Source: UBA6952 sp045562575 (GTDB lineage Bacteria > Chloroflexota > Dehalococcoidia > Lucifugimonadales > UBA6952). Taken from it: DNA of 9,800 bases. The notes under the pieces are model-generated. The model saw only the letters and a list, made by a program, of their open reading frames with translations. It did no database searches and was not told the DNA's origin. Positions within the stretch are counted from its first letter, which is position 1; each line of letters begins with the position of its first letter. This document shows positions 1-6,099 of the stretch, in pieces. Made by a program: the position numbers and the translations under genes. The DNA lies in contig JBJKVQ010000014.1 in NCBI GenBank assembly GCA_045562575.1, positions 1 to 9,800 of the forward strand. The letters are read 5' to 3'.

Positions 1-729
1 TTCTAGTACAGAAGTTTTTGCATGTAATATACCAATTCCAGGTGGGGCTAGCATTTTATGCCCTGAAAATGCTAGGAACTCACAATCAAGTTGTTGAACA
101 TCTACAGGCATGTGTGGGACACTTTGTGCTCCGTCTATGCAAACTAAAGCTCCTACAGATTTTGCCTTTTTTATAATTTCATCTACTGGATTTATTGTTC
201 CAGTAAGGTTTGAAACATGTACGATTGATACAATCTTCGTTGCTTCAGTTATTAATTCATCTATTTTCGAAAGATCCAATGTTCCTTGAGGCGTAGTGGG
301 AATTAATCTGAGCTCACAATTTGTTTTTTGTGAAACAAATTGCCATGGTACAAGATTACTATGGTGTTCTAATTCAGTTACAACAATATTGTCAGTTGAT
401 TTAATATTGTTTAGCCCCCAAGCATAAGCAATGAGGTTTAATGCTTCGGTTGTGTTTCTGACAAATATAATTTCATCATTTGACTTAGCATTAATAAATT
501 TGGCAACTTTATCACGGGCTAGCTCATACCTCTCAGTTGCTTCCATACTCGTAGTATGTACCCCCCTATGGACATTAGAATTATATAATTCATAACTTTC
601 AACTATTGATTGTATGACTTGGTTAGGTTTTTGTGTTGAAGCTGCATTATCTAAGTATACTAATTGATTATTATTAACCTGTTTTTTTAATATAGGAAAG
701 TCGTTTTGTATATTAGTGATATCAATCAT
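1..729 (-). CDS. sufS: Cysteine desulfurase SufS, N-terminal 243 residues (runs off left edge)
   Basis: This is a PLP-dependent class V aminotransferase-fold enzyme that removes sulfur from L-cysteine as a persulfide for the SUF Fe-S assembly machinery in the cytosol. Translating the minus strand from the ATG at 729-727 gives 243 codons with no stop, so the gene continues beyond base 1. Seen: the N-terminal YLDNAAS signature near residues 25-31, the ELEHHSN segment at 119-125 with the PLP-stacking His, the IDGAQ motif with Asp199 and Gln202 that contact PLP, and the FSGHK motif with the Schiff-base Lys225. These lie one residue before the E. coli SufS numbering. The C-terminal half, with the persulfide Cys near residue 364 in E. 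coli, is outside the window. The start directly abuts the sufD stop (TAA then ATG), and no clear Shine-Dalgarno is present, so translational coupling is likely. SufS rather than IscS is inferred from motifs and operon context. Confidence 0.96.
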   Translation of the reverse strand, partial: MIDITNIQNDFPILKKQVNNNQLVYLDNAASTQKPNQVIQSIVESYELYNSNVHRGVHTTSMEATERYELARDKVAKFINAKSNDEIIFVRNTTEALNLIAYAWGLNNIKSTDNIVVTELEHHSNLVPWQFVSQKTNCELRLIPTTPQGTLDLSKIDELITEATKIVSIVHVSNLTGTINPVDEIIKKAKSVGALVCIDGAQSVPHMPVDVQQLDCEFLAFSGHKMLAPPGIGILHAKTSVLE

Positions 730-2070
730 TTATAACCAACTATCTAGCTTGTTTTCAATTTGATTTTCGATATACTTTTTATTATTAGTATCACTTTCAA
801 TTCTATTTAAAACATCTCCGACGAAACCTCGTACTAATAGTTGTTTGGCTACAGTATTACTGATACCTCTACTCGTTAAGTAGAAAAGGCTTTCTTCGTC
901 GATTTGCCCACAGGCAGCACCATGTTTACACATGACATCATCACAGTAAATCCAAAAGGCTGGTTTGGTGTAAGCTTCTGCTTCACTAGAGAGTAATAAA
1001 TTTTTATCTTCTTGAGCTGCGTCTACTTTTATAGATTTTTCTCTTACAATTATGCTCCCATGAAAAACTGATTGCGCATTTCCATTAAGTATTCCTTTGT
1101 ATGTTTGGTCAGAGTAGGAATACGGACTTTTGTGATCTACTATTACTTGGTTATCAACATGTTGATTAGAATTTGGTAAGTATAATCCAAGCATATTGGC
1201 AGTAGATTCTTCTCCCAATAATTCAACATTCAAATTATTTCTAATTATTTGCCCGCCAAAGTCTAGATAAAATGAATTCAAAGTAGAATTTTGTTCTAAA
1301 GTAGCAAGGCTATTATTTATGTTGTTAGTCTGATTACTATAGTTTTGAAATCTTGAGTAATTCAATTTTGAAGACTTACAAATCACAAATCTAGATATAG
1401 TATTAATTAAATTTGATGAATTATCTGTACCTATACAATACTCTTCTAAATTAACATAACTTCCATCATCAGCTATAACTAAGAGTAGCGGTGAAATAAT
1501 ATAATTTTTATCAGGAGAATTATTGGATTCAATATTAATTACTTGAATAGGGTTATTTACTGTTGTATTTTTGGGAGCGTAAATAAAAACTCCATCTTGA
1601 AAAAGAGCAGTGTTAAAATTCATAAATGGATCGTCAGAAGTTGATAAATCTTCTAAGTGAGGGGTTATTATCGAAGAGTAGTTGTCTAAACTATTTTCCA
1701 AAGAATCTATAATTATTGACTCGTTAGATGTTTGTGATATTTCTGGTTGAAAGACACCATTTATAAAAATGAGATAATTATTGGAATTGTAAGAAGGTAA
1801 TCCTGAAATTATATTCTCGTATCGATCATTACTTGTGTTGAAACTTTTTTCTACAAGTTTGTATTCTTTCTGAAGTATTTTGTTAACGTCAGTATACTTC
1901 CAATCTTCGTTTCCTTTTCGATGTGTAGGGAAACCAGTGGTTAGAAGATTGTTGAAAGCTTTTTGTTTAGCTGACAATACTAACTCAGATGTTTTTTCAT
2001 TTATATTAGAAATAACATCGTTATATATTGATATGTATGGTTTAGTATTTGAAATTTCTTGTGTAGCCAT
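730..2070 (-). CDS. sufD: Fe-S cluster assembly protein SufD
   Basis: This is the SufD subunit of the SufBC2D scaffold complex, which builds Fe-S clusters and, with SufC, supports iron entry. The protein is 446 residues, slightly longer than the roughly 423 of E. coli SufD. It has a helical N-terminal part (the K..EDWKYTD motif near residues 54-61 is typical), a central Asn/Ser-rich beta-helix core, and a conserved C-terminal segment. That segment carries a CDDVMCKHGA motif at 376-385. Cys381 and His383 correspond to the functionally important Cys358/His360 pair of E. coli SufD. The C-terminal LTSRGIS..A..LLVRGF signature shared with SufB follows. The gene lies 6 bases after the sufC stop and its own stop touches the sufS start. 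No strong Shine-Dalgarno precedes the ATG at 2070, so expression probably depends on coupling to sufC. SufD rather than a SufB paralogue is supported by the CKHGA motif and by a separate clear sufB two genes upstream. Confidence 0.95.
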   Translation of the reverse strand: MATQEISNTKPYISIYNDVISNINEKTSELVLSAKQKAFNNLLTTGFPTHRKGNEDWKYTDVNKILQKEYKLVEKSFNTSNDRYENIISGLPSYNSNNYLIFINGVFQPEISQTSNESIIIDSLENSLDNYSSIITPHLEDLSTSDDPFMNFNTALFQDGVFIYAPKNTTVNNPIQVINIESNNSPDKNYIISPLLLVIADDGSYVNLEEYCIGTDNSSNLINTISRFVICKSSKLNYSRFQNYSNQTNNINNSLATLEQNSTLNSFYLDFGGQIIRNNLNVELLGEESTANMLGLYLPNSNQHVDNQVIVDHKSPYSYSDQTYKGILNGNAQSVFHGSIIVREKSIKVDAAQEDKNLLLSSEAEAYTKPAFWIYCDDVMCKHGAACGQIDEESLFYLTSRGISNTVAKQLLVRGFVGDVLNRIESDTNNKKYIENQIENKLDSWL

Positions 2071-2076
2071 AACTTA

Positions 2077-2814
2077 TTAACTAAATATTTCATACCCTTT
2101 TTCTTCTACTTGAAGAGCAAGGGATTTATCGCCAGATTGTATTATTTTACCATCCATAAAAATATGTACAAAATCAGGAATTACATAATTTAGTATTCTT
2201 TGGTAGTGTGTAATAATGATGGTTGATTTTGATTCAGATCGTAATTCGTTTATCCCTTCAGCGACAGATCTTACAGCATCTATATCTAAACCTGAATCTG
2301 GTTCATCTAGAACCATTAATTTAGGGTCAAGAACAGCCATTTGCAGTATTTCGTTTTTCTTTCTTTCACCGCCAGAAAATCCATGATTTACATATCTTTG
2401 CATTAAACTCGGTTCAACATTAAGTTCTTCAGATTTACTTTTCAATAGACGATTAAATTTTAATACATCTAATTCTTCCTGATTCTTTTGTTTTTGTATT
2501 GAATTATATGCAGACCGCATAAACTGGTCCATACGGACTCCTGCAATTTCCAAAGGGTGCTGAAATGATAAAAATATGCCTAATTGAGCTCTAGTTTCAG
2601 GAAGCATTTCTAAAATGCTTTGATTTTCAAATATAATATCACCCGAGTTGACTATATAATTTGGTTTTCCAGCCAAAGTGTATGAAAGTGTACTTTTACC
2701 TGACCCATTTGGACCCATTATGGCATGAACTTCGCCTGGTTTAATATCTAAGTTTACTCCATTTAAAATCGATTTCCCGCTAACTGAGGAATATAAATCT
2801 TTAACTTCTAACAT
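2077..2814 (-). CDS. sufC: Fe-S assembly ATPase SufC
   Basis: This is a soluble ABC-type ATPase that binds SufB and SufD and drives conformational change of the scaffold. The protein is 245 residues, the normal family length. All ATPase elements are visible: Walker A GPNGSGKST at 34-42, Q-loop Gln85 within SFQHP, the ABC signature FSGGERKK at 146-153, Walker B LMVLDEPDSGLD at 166-177 including catalytic Glu171 and the D-loop, and the H-loop His203 in IITHYQR. The SufC-specific FSGGERKKNEILQ sequence separates it from transport ABC ATPases, and there is no membrane partner nearby. One base separates the sufB stop from the sufC ATG (TAA-A-ATG), with only a weak GGA element upstream, so the two are probably translated in a coupled way. 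Confidence 0.97.
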   Translation of the reverse strand: MLEVKDLYSSVSGKSILNGVNLDIKPGEVHAIMGPNGSGKSTLSYTLAGKPNYIVNSGDIIFENQSILEMLPETRAQLGIFLSFQHPLEIAGVRMDQFMRSAYNSIQKQKNQEELDVLKFNRLLKSKSEELNVEPSLMQRYVNHGFSGGERKKNEILQMAVLDPKLMVLDEPDSGLDIDAVRSVAEGINELRSESKSTIIITHYQRILNYVIPDFVHIFMDGKIIQSGDKSLALQVEEKGYEIFS

Positions 2815-2815
2815 T

Positions 2816-4309
2816 TTATCCGACAGCCCCTTCTAGATTTGCCTCTAATAGTCTTGTAGCTTCCACTGCAAACTCTAGTGGCAATTGTGTAAATACCTCT
2901 TTACAAAATCCATTAATAATTAATGAGTGGGCATCTTCACTAGATATCCCTCTTTGATTACAATAAAACAGTTGATCTTCACTAACTTTTGATGTGAAAG
3001 CTTCATGCTCTAAATGTGCAGTATTATTTTTAACTTCTACATATGGTGTTGTATGTGCGGCACACTCATCGCCAATTAATAACGAATCACATTGGGTGAA
3101 ATTCCATGCCTTTTCAGCTTTAGGGTTAATTCGAACAAGTCCACGATAGGTTCCAACCCCTTTATCTGCTGAAATGGTTTTAGAGATAATGGTGCTCCGA
3201 GTATTTTGGCCTAGATGGATCATTTTAGTTCCGGTATCAGCTTGTTGATGACCTTTGGTTAGGGCAACTGAGTAAAATTCTCCAACAGAGTTATCACCTT
3301 GCAAAATCACACTTGGGTATTTCCAAGTAATAGCAGAACCGGTTTCAACTTGTGTCCATGAGATTTTAGAATTATCTCCTATGCATCTTCCTCGTTTTGT
3401 TACAAAGTTATATATTCCACCTTTCCCATTTTCATCTCCAGGGTACCAATTTTGTATCGTAGAATATTTTATTTCTGCATTGTTTAATGTCACCAACTCA
3501 ACTACAGCAGCATGAAGCTGGTTTGTATCAAACATTGGAGCACTGCAACCTTCAAGATAACTAACATAACTATCATCTTCTGCAATTATCAATGTTCTTT
3601 CAAATTGACCCGTTTCTTGGGTGTTGATTCTAAAGTATGTTGTTAATTCAAATGGGCAACGTACACCTTTGGGTATGTAGCAAAAAGATCCTTCAGAAAA
3701 AACCGCCGAATTTAAGGCTGCATAAAAATTATCAGAGTAGGGGACAACTGATCCCATATATTGTTGTACAAGATCAGGGTATTTTTGAACTGCTTCAGAC
3801 AAAGGGCAAAAAACTACACCATATTTGGACAGCTCTTCTTTAAAGGTAGTAGCTATTGAAACACTATCGAAAATTGCGTCTACTGCCACACCTGCTAATT
3901 TCTTTTGTTCAGCAATAGGTATTCCTAACTTTTCATAGGTTGCTAGTAATTCTGGGTCCACTTCGTCTAAACTTTGTAATTCTTTTTTGGCTTTTGGCTC
4001 CGAATAATAATACATATCCTGAAAATCTATTGGATCATGCTTTATGTTAGCCCATTCAGGTATATTTTGATCATCAATAAGTTGTAGAAAGTGGTTATAA
4101 GCTTTAAGTCGCCATTCTAATAACCATTCAGGCTCATTTTTTTTATTTGAGATGAATCTTATTGTGTCTTCATTTAATCCTTTGGGAGCAGTTTCAGATT
4201 CTATATCTGTCACAAATCCATATTGATAACTTTTTGATATTGAATCTTTTACTTCTATATTAGTTCCATCATCGAAGTCGCTTTCGCGCGAAGGGTTTTT
4301 TGTTGTCAT
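2816..4309 (-). CDS. sufB: Fe-S cluster assembly scaffold SufB
   Basis: This is the SufB scaffold subunit, which accepts sulfur from the desulfurase system and holds the nascent cluster in the SufBC2D complex. The protein is 497 residues, close to the 495 of E. coli. Seen: the N-terminal NEPEWLLEWRLKAY block at 58-71, the core motifs GSFCYIPKG and EGCSAP, and the C-terminal CDSLLIGD...EHEAFTSK region. Cys407, His435 and Glu436 correspond, with an offset of two, to E. coli Cys405, His433 and Glu434, which are needed for cluster assembly. The closing FYCNQRGIS..A..LIINGF signature is typical. It is the first gene of the operon. The ATG at 4309 is preceded by AAAGGA at good spacing, and a promoter lies about 40-65 bases upstream. 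The N-terminal sequence follows the proteobacterial/cyanobacterial-like long SufB pattern. No sufR, iscR or other regulator precedes it in the window. Confidence 0.97.
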   Translation of the reverse strand: MTTKNPSRESDFDDGTNIEVKDSISKSYQYGFVTDIESETAPKGLNEDTIRFISNKKNEPEWLLEWRLKAYNHFLQLIDDQNIPEWANIKHDPIDFQDMYYYSEPKAKKELQSLDEVDPELLATYEKLGIPIAEQKKLAGVAVDAIFDSVSIATTFKEELSKYGVVFCPLSEAVQKYPDLVQQYMGSVVPYSDNFYAALNSAVFSEGSFCYIPKGVRCPFELTTYFRINTQETGQFERTLIIAEDDSYVSYLEGCSAPMFDTNQLHAAVVELVTLNNAEIKYSTIQNWYPGDENGKGGIYNFVTKRGRCIGDNSKISWTQVETGSAITWKYPSVILQGDNSVGEFYSVALTKGHQQADTGTKMIHLGQNTRSTIISKTISADKGVGTYRGLVRINPKAEKAWNFTQCDSLLIGDECAAHTTPYVEVKNNTAHLEHEAFTSKVSEDQLFYCNQRGISSEDAHSLIINGFCKEVFTQLPLEFAVEATRLLEANLEGAVG

Positions 4310-4314
4310 TTGAT

Positions 4315-4320
4315 TCCTTT
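4315..4320 (-). promoter_or_regulatory. Ribosome binding site of sufB
   Basis: Read on the minus strand, AAAGGA ends 5 bases before the ATG at 4309. It is the only clear Shine-Dalgarno in the SUF operon. The downstream genes sufC, sufD and sufS lack strong sites and are nearly contiguous. This supports 4309 as the sufB start and translational coupling for the rest. Confidence 0.7.
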
Positions 4321-4345
4321 TGTTAATCTAAACATTTGAATATAT

Positions 4346-4374
4346 ATTATATTTTGGCTATATTTTTTAGTTAA
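4346..4374 (-). promoter_or_regulatory. Candidate proximal sigma70-type promoter of the suf operon
   Basis: On the minus strand, TTAACT (4374-4369, 4 of 6 to TTGACA) is followed after 17 bases by a perfect TATAAT (4351-4346). Transcription would begin near 4339, giving a leader of about 30 bases before sufB. The region is very AT-rich, so chance matches are possible. A second candidate lies further upstream at 4381-4409. Confidence 0.5.
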
Positions 4375-4380
4375 TTTTGC

Positions 4381-4409
4381 ATAGTATTTGTATTTTAGAC
4401 ATTGACCAA
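4381..4409 (-). promoter_or_regulatory. Candidate distal suf promoter
   Basis: On the minus strand, TTGGTC (4409-4404) is followed after a 17-base spacer by TACTAT (4386-4381), each 4 of 6 to consensus. It is weaker than the proximal candidate. Its -35 overlaps a TTGACC element facing the opposite way, so the two divergent transcripts could interfere. Confidence 0.25.
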
Positions 4410-4431
4410 GGCGTATTAATACTATTATGCT
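4402..4431 (+). promoter_or_regulatory. Alternative rightward promoter (TTGACC / TATGCT)
   Basis: TTGACC at 4402-4407 matches the -35 consensus at 5 of 6, and TATGCT at 4426-4431 matches the -10 at 4 of 6, with an 18-base spacer. It would drive the PHP-MaoC operon from about 4438. It competes as an assignment with the TATAAT-based promoter just downstream. Confidence 0.3.
4413..4422. repeat. Perfect 10-base palindrome GTATTAATAC
   Basis: GTATTAATAC is identical to its reverse complement. It lies between the leftward and rightward promoter candidates and covers the rightward -35. It could be an operator half-site pair for a dimeric regulator, but in AT-rich DNA it could also arise by chance. 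No known consensus is recognised. Confidence 0.35.
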
Positions 4432-4445
4432 ACCGTTTGTATAAT
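4416..4445 (+). promoter_or_regulatory. Candidate rightward promoter of the PHP-MaoC operon
   Basis: TTAATA at 4416-4421 (4 of 6) and a perfect TATAAT at 4440-4445 are separated by 18 bases. Transcription would start near 4452, leaving a leader of about 57 bases to the PHP gene. The -35 lies inside a 10-base palindrome (4413-4422) and the -10 inside an imperfect 14-base palindrome (4439-4452), an arrangement compatible with repressor control. Confidence 0.4.
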
Positions 4446-4452
4446 ATCATAC
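4439..4452. repeat. Imperfect 14-base palindrome GTATAATATCATAC
   Basis: Twelve of fourteen positions are self-complementary, with GTAT/ATAC ends as in the palindrome at 4413-4422. The centres are 28 bases apart. It overlaps the TATAAT -10 and the predicted transcription start of the PHP-MaoC operon. A regulatory role is inference only. Confidence 0.3.
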
Positions 4453-4493
4453 CATAATCTGTAACTGAGTTGTAGTATTCAGTTCTGATTTAT

Positions 4494-4500
4494 AGGAAGG
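4494..4500 (+). promoter_or_regulatory. Ribosome binding site of the PHP gene
   Basis: AGGAAGG lies 9 bases before the ATG at 4510. It is a strong Shine-Dalgarno match and supports that start. Confidence 0.75.
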
Positions 4501-4509
4501 TAAAATTTA

Positions 4510-5172
4510 ATGAATTTAGATTTGCATTGTCATTCTGTATCCTCAGATGATTCTAGAGCAACCGTTGAGCAATACCTAAAATGGATTGTATCCCTAAGAA
4601 AAAAAGGTTACAACGTTGATGGCATTGTTTTAACTGAACATAGAAAATTCGATATTGATATAGATTATACAGAAATAAGTGAAAAATATGATGTTTTAGT
4701 TTTCAAAGGTTCAGAACTTGATACCAGACATGGTCATTTTCTAGTGTATGGAGTTACTAAACAAATGCTAGATAAAATCGATTTTGGAAATGTAAAAATG
4801 GACTCTCTTGAATTAATTAGAATCGCCAAAAAATTTGGTGGTATTGCCTTTCCTGCCCATCCTGGAAGATTTGGTATTGGGTTTTGTGAATACTCAGATA
4901 CGGGTCTTGATTTCTCTGAAGTAAATATTGTTGAGCATTTAAATGGAAGTTACCGTTCAGGTGAGTTAGAAAGAACCGAGAAATTGATTTCTGAAAAAGG
5001 ATATTCAGGTACTGGTGGCAGTGATGCTCATTTTGTTAGTGCAATAGCAACGTGCTTGACTGAATTTACTATGAGTATTCATAATGAAAAAGATTTAGTA
5101 GAGGCCTTAAATGACAATAAATTTAAAGCTATCACTCTTGAACAAACGCGAATTCCTGATTATGTGAATTGA
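4510..5172 (+). CDS. PHP-domain metal-dependent phosphoesterase
   Basis: This is a stand-alone PHP (polymerase and histidinol phosphatase) domain protein of 220 residues. It is predicted to be a cytosolic hydrolase of phosphate ester bonds using a cluster of two or three metals. The metal ligands can be followed: His6 and His8 in the N-terminal LHCHS motif, Glu43/His44 in LTEH, Glu69 in GSELD followed by HGHFLVYG (His74/His76), His117 in FPAHPGR, and Asp172/His174 in GGSDAH. This is the arrangement of the PHP phosphoesterase family (YciV/TrpH-like and related small hydrolases). The usual substrates of such proteins are nucleotides, small phosphoesters or nucleic acid ends, and the specific substrate cannot be read here. 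It is not HisK-like histidinol phosphatase by context, as no histidine genes are present. It leads an operon with two MaoC-type genes. Its stop lies 7 bases before the next start and overlaps that gene's Shine-Dalgarno. Confidence 0.88.
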   Translation: MNLDLHCHSVSSDDSRATVEQYLKWIVSLRKKGYNVDGIVLTEHRKFDIDIDYTEISEKYDVLVFKGSELDTRHGHFLVYGVTKQMLDKIDFGNVKMDSLELIRIAKKFGGIAFPAHPGRFGIGFCEYSDTGLDFSEVNIVEHLNGSYRSGELERTEKLISEKGYSGTGGSDAHFVSAIATCLTEFTMSIHNEKDLVEALNDNKFKAITLEQTRIPDYVN

Positions 5173-5179
5173 GGTAAAT

Positions 5180-5644
5180 ATGTCGGAAGATTTGAATAAA
5201 GATCAAATTGACTATGATAAAAGTCAACTGAATAAAGAATATCCTGCAGGTTCTTTTTTGGTAACAAAAGAAGAAGTATCTATGTATTGTAACTCAATAG
5301 GGGATGAATCAATTATCTCCCATAATAAAGCAAAGGCTTTAGAAGAAGGATATCGTGACATTGTTGCGCCTCCTACATTTTGTGCCCTTTTTGTTAGAGG
5401 TTTTGATAGACCAGATATTAAATTGAATTTTGGAAAATCGGGATTTCATGCAGGAGAAGCAATCGATGTTCTAGAGCCAATATGTGTTGGCGACACGCTT
5501 GATGCATCGATACAACTAAGTGATGTATATGTCAAAACTGGTAGATCAGGTCAGATGGTTTTTATTGTTTGGGAGCATATTTTTAGAAATCAAAATGGAA
5601 ATATTGCTGCAAAAGTTAGAGAATCTCATGTAAGGAGAGAGTGA
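5180..5644 (+). CDS. MaoC/FAS1-like hot-dog dehydratase subunit
   Basis: This is a 154-residue single hot-dog-fold protein of the FAS1-like dehydratase (MaoC N-terminal-like) family. Members of this family handle 3-hydroxyacyl or enoyl thioesters, usually as part of a two-subunit or two-domain enzyme. Visible landmarks are the SIGDES segment at 39-44, the A..EGY.DIVAPPTF motif ending at residue 67, the hot-dog strand with FHAGEAID at 89-96, PICVGD at 100-105, and the DVYVKTGRSGQMVFIVWEH block at 115-133, all characteristic of the family. The canonical hydratase D-x-N-P-x-H is not intact. Asp42 is present but the expected NP and His positions read Ser, Ile and Ser, with a His one place later at 48. 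GAGGT, overlapping the PHP stop, precedes the ATG by 5 bases. It overlaps the next gene by one base, which suggests the two products form a heterodimer like HadAB-type enzymes. Substrate unknown. Confidence 0.88.
   Translation: MSEDLNKDQIDYDKSQLNKEYPAGSFLVTKEEVSMYCNSIGDESIISHNKAKALEEGYRDIVAPPTFCALFVRGFDRPDIKLNFGKSGFHAGEAIDVLEPICVGDTLDASIQLSDVYVKTGRSGQMVFIVWEHIFRNQNGNIAAKVRESHVRRE
5632..5637 (+). promoter_or_regulatory. Ribosome binding site deciding the start of the second MaoC gene
   Basis: AAGGAG lies 6 bases before the ATG at 5644 but only 3 bases before the in-frame GTG at 5641. The spacing favours the ATG. It lies inside the end of the preceding gene, so the two are probably coupled. 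Confidence 0.7.
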
Positions 5645-6096
5645 TGAAATATATCGAAGATATAGACTTAGGTGACGAATTTGGTCCAGTCCAAATTGAG
5701 GTTAAGCCTAATGATGTTATCGATTTTTGCAAAACATGGATTCGTGAAGAAGAAAATAGTAAGAATATTTTTAACGCTGCACCAACTCGATTTACTGATG
5801 AAGAGTTTGCAAAAACAGAAGGACTTCCAGGCGCTATTGTACCTGGCATCATGAGTATGGCATATCTTGCAAGATTACTAAATACTGCTTGGCCAGATGG
5901 AACAATAACTCAACTCGATGTTGTTTTTCGTCAATTAGTTTTACATAATCAAATTATTAATCTGGTAGGCGTTGTAACCGATACTGTATCAGAGGAAGAT
6001 CAAAATTATATTGAATGTGATGTGTATATTGAAAATACTGAAGGATCCAGACTTGTTGGAGGTAAAGCTCGTTTAGATATACCTTCTAAAAGCTAA
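5644..6096 (+). CDS. MaoC-like acyl dehydratase, partner subunit
   Basis: This is a hot-dog-fold MaoC family protein of 150 residues from the ATG at 5644. An in-frame GTG at 5641 would add one residue but is badly spaced from the AAGGAG site. Seen: the short N-terminal D..LGDEF strand at 6-13, the central-helix region NAAPTRFTDEEFA at 44-56, the GAIVPGIMSMAYLARLL motif at 63-79, and QLDVVFRQLVLHN in the C-terminal strands. The GxIVPGxxxMA segment fixes the family. The textbook hydratase-2 catalytic Asp and His positions appear to be Asn44 and Arg49, so activity by the classical dyad is doubtful. It probably works as a heterodimer with the FAS1-like protein encoded directly upstream, whose stop codon it overlaps by one base (TGATG). 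The role would be (de)hydration of an acyl-CoA or acyl thioester, substrate not identifiable. The gene ends 3 bases from the convergent CoA-transferase gene, with no convincing terminator between them. Confidence 0.87.
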   Translation: MKYIEDIDLGDEFGPVQIEVKPNDVIDFCKTWIREEENSKNIFNAAPTRFTDEEFAKTEGLPGAIVPGIMSMAYLARLLNTAWPDGTITQLDVVFRQLVLHNQIINLVGVVTDTVSEEDQNYIECDVYIENTEGSRLVGGKARLDIPSKS

Positions 6097-6099
6097 AAA

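Noticed and set aside
1880..2080. Short plus-strand frame over the sufD start
   Set aside because: It is antisense to the conserved N-terminus of SufD and has no ribosome site. The same applies to the plus-strand frame at 3637-3843 inside sufB.
5616..5854. Open frames on both strands overlapping the second MaoC gene
   Set aside because: The MaoC frame has the strong ribosome site, the operon overlap and the GAIVPGIMSMA motif. The others show no family features.
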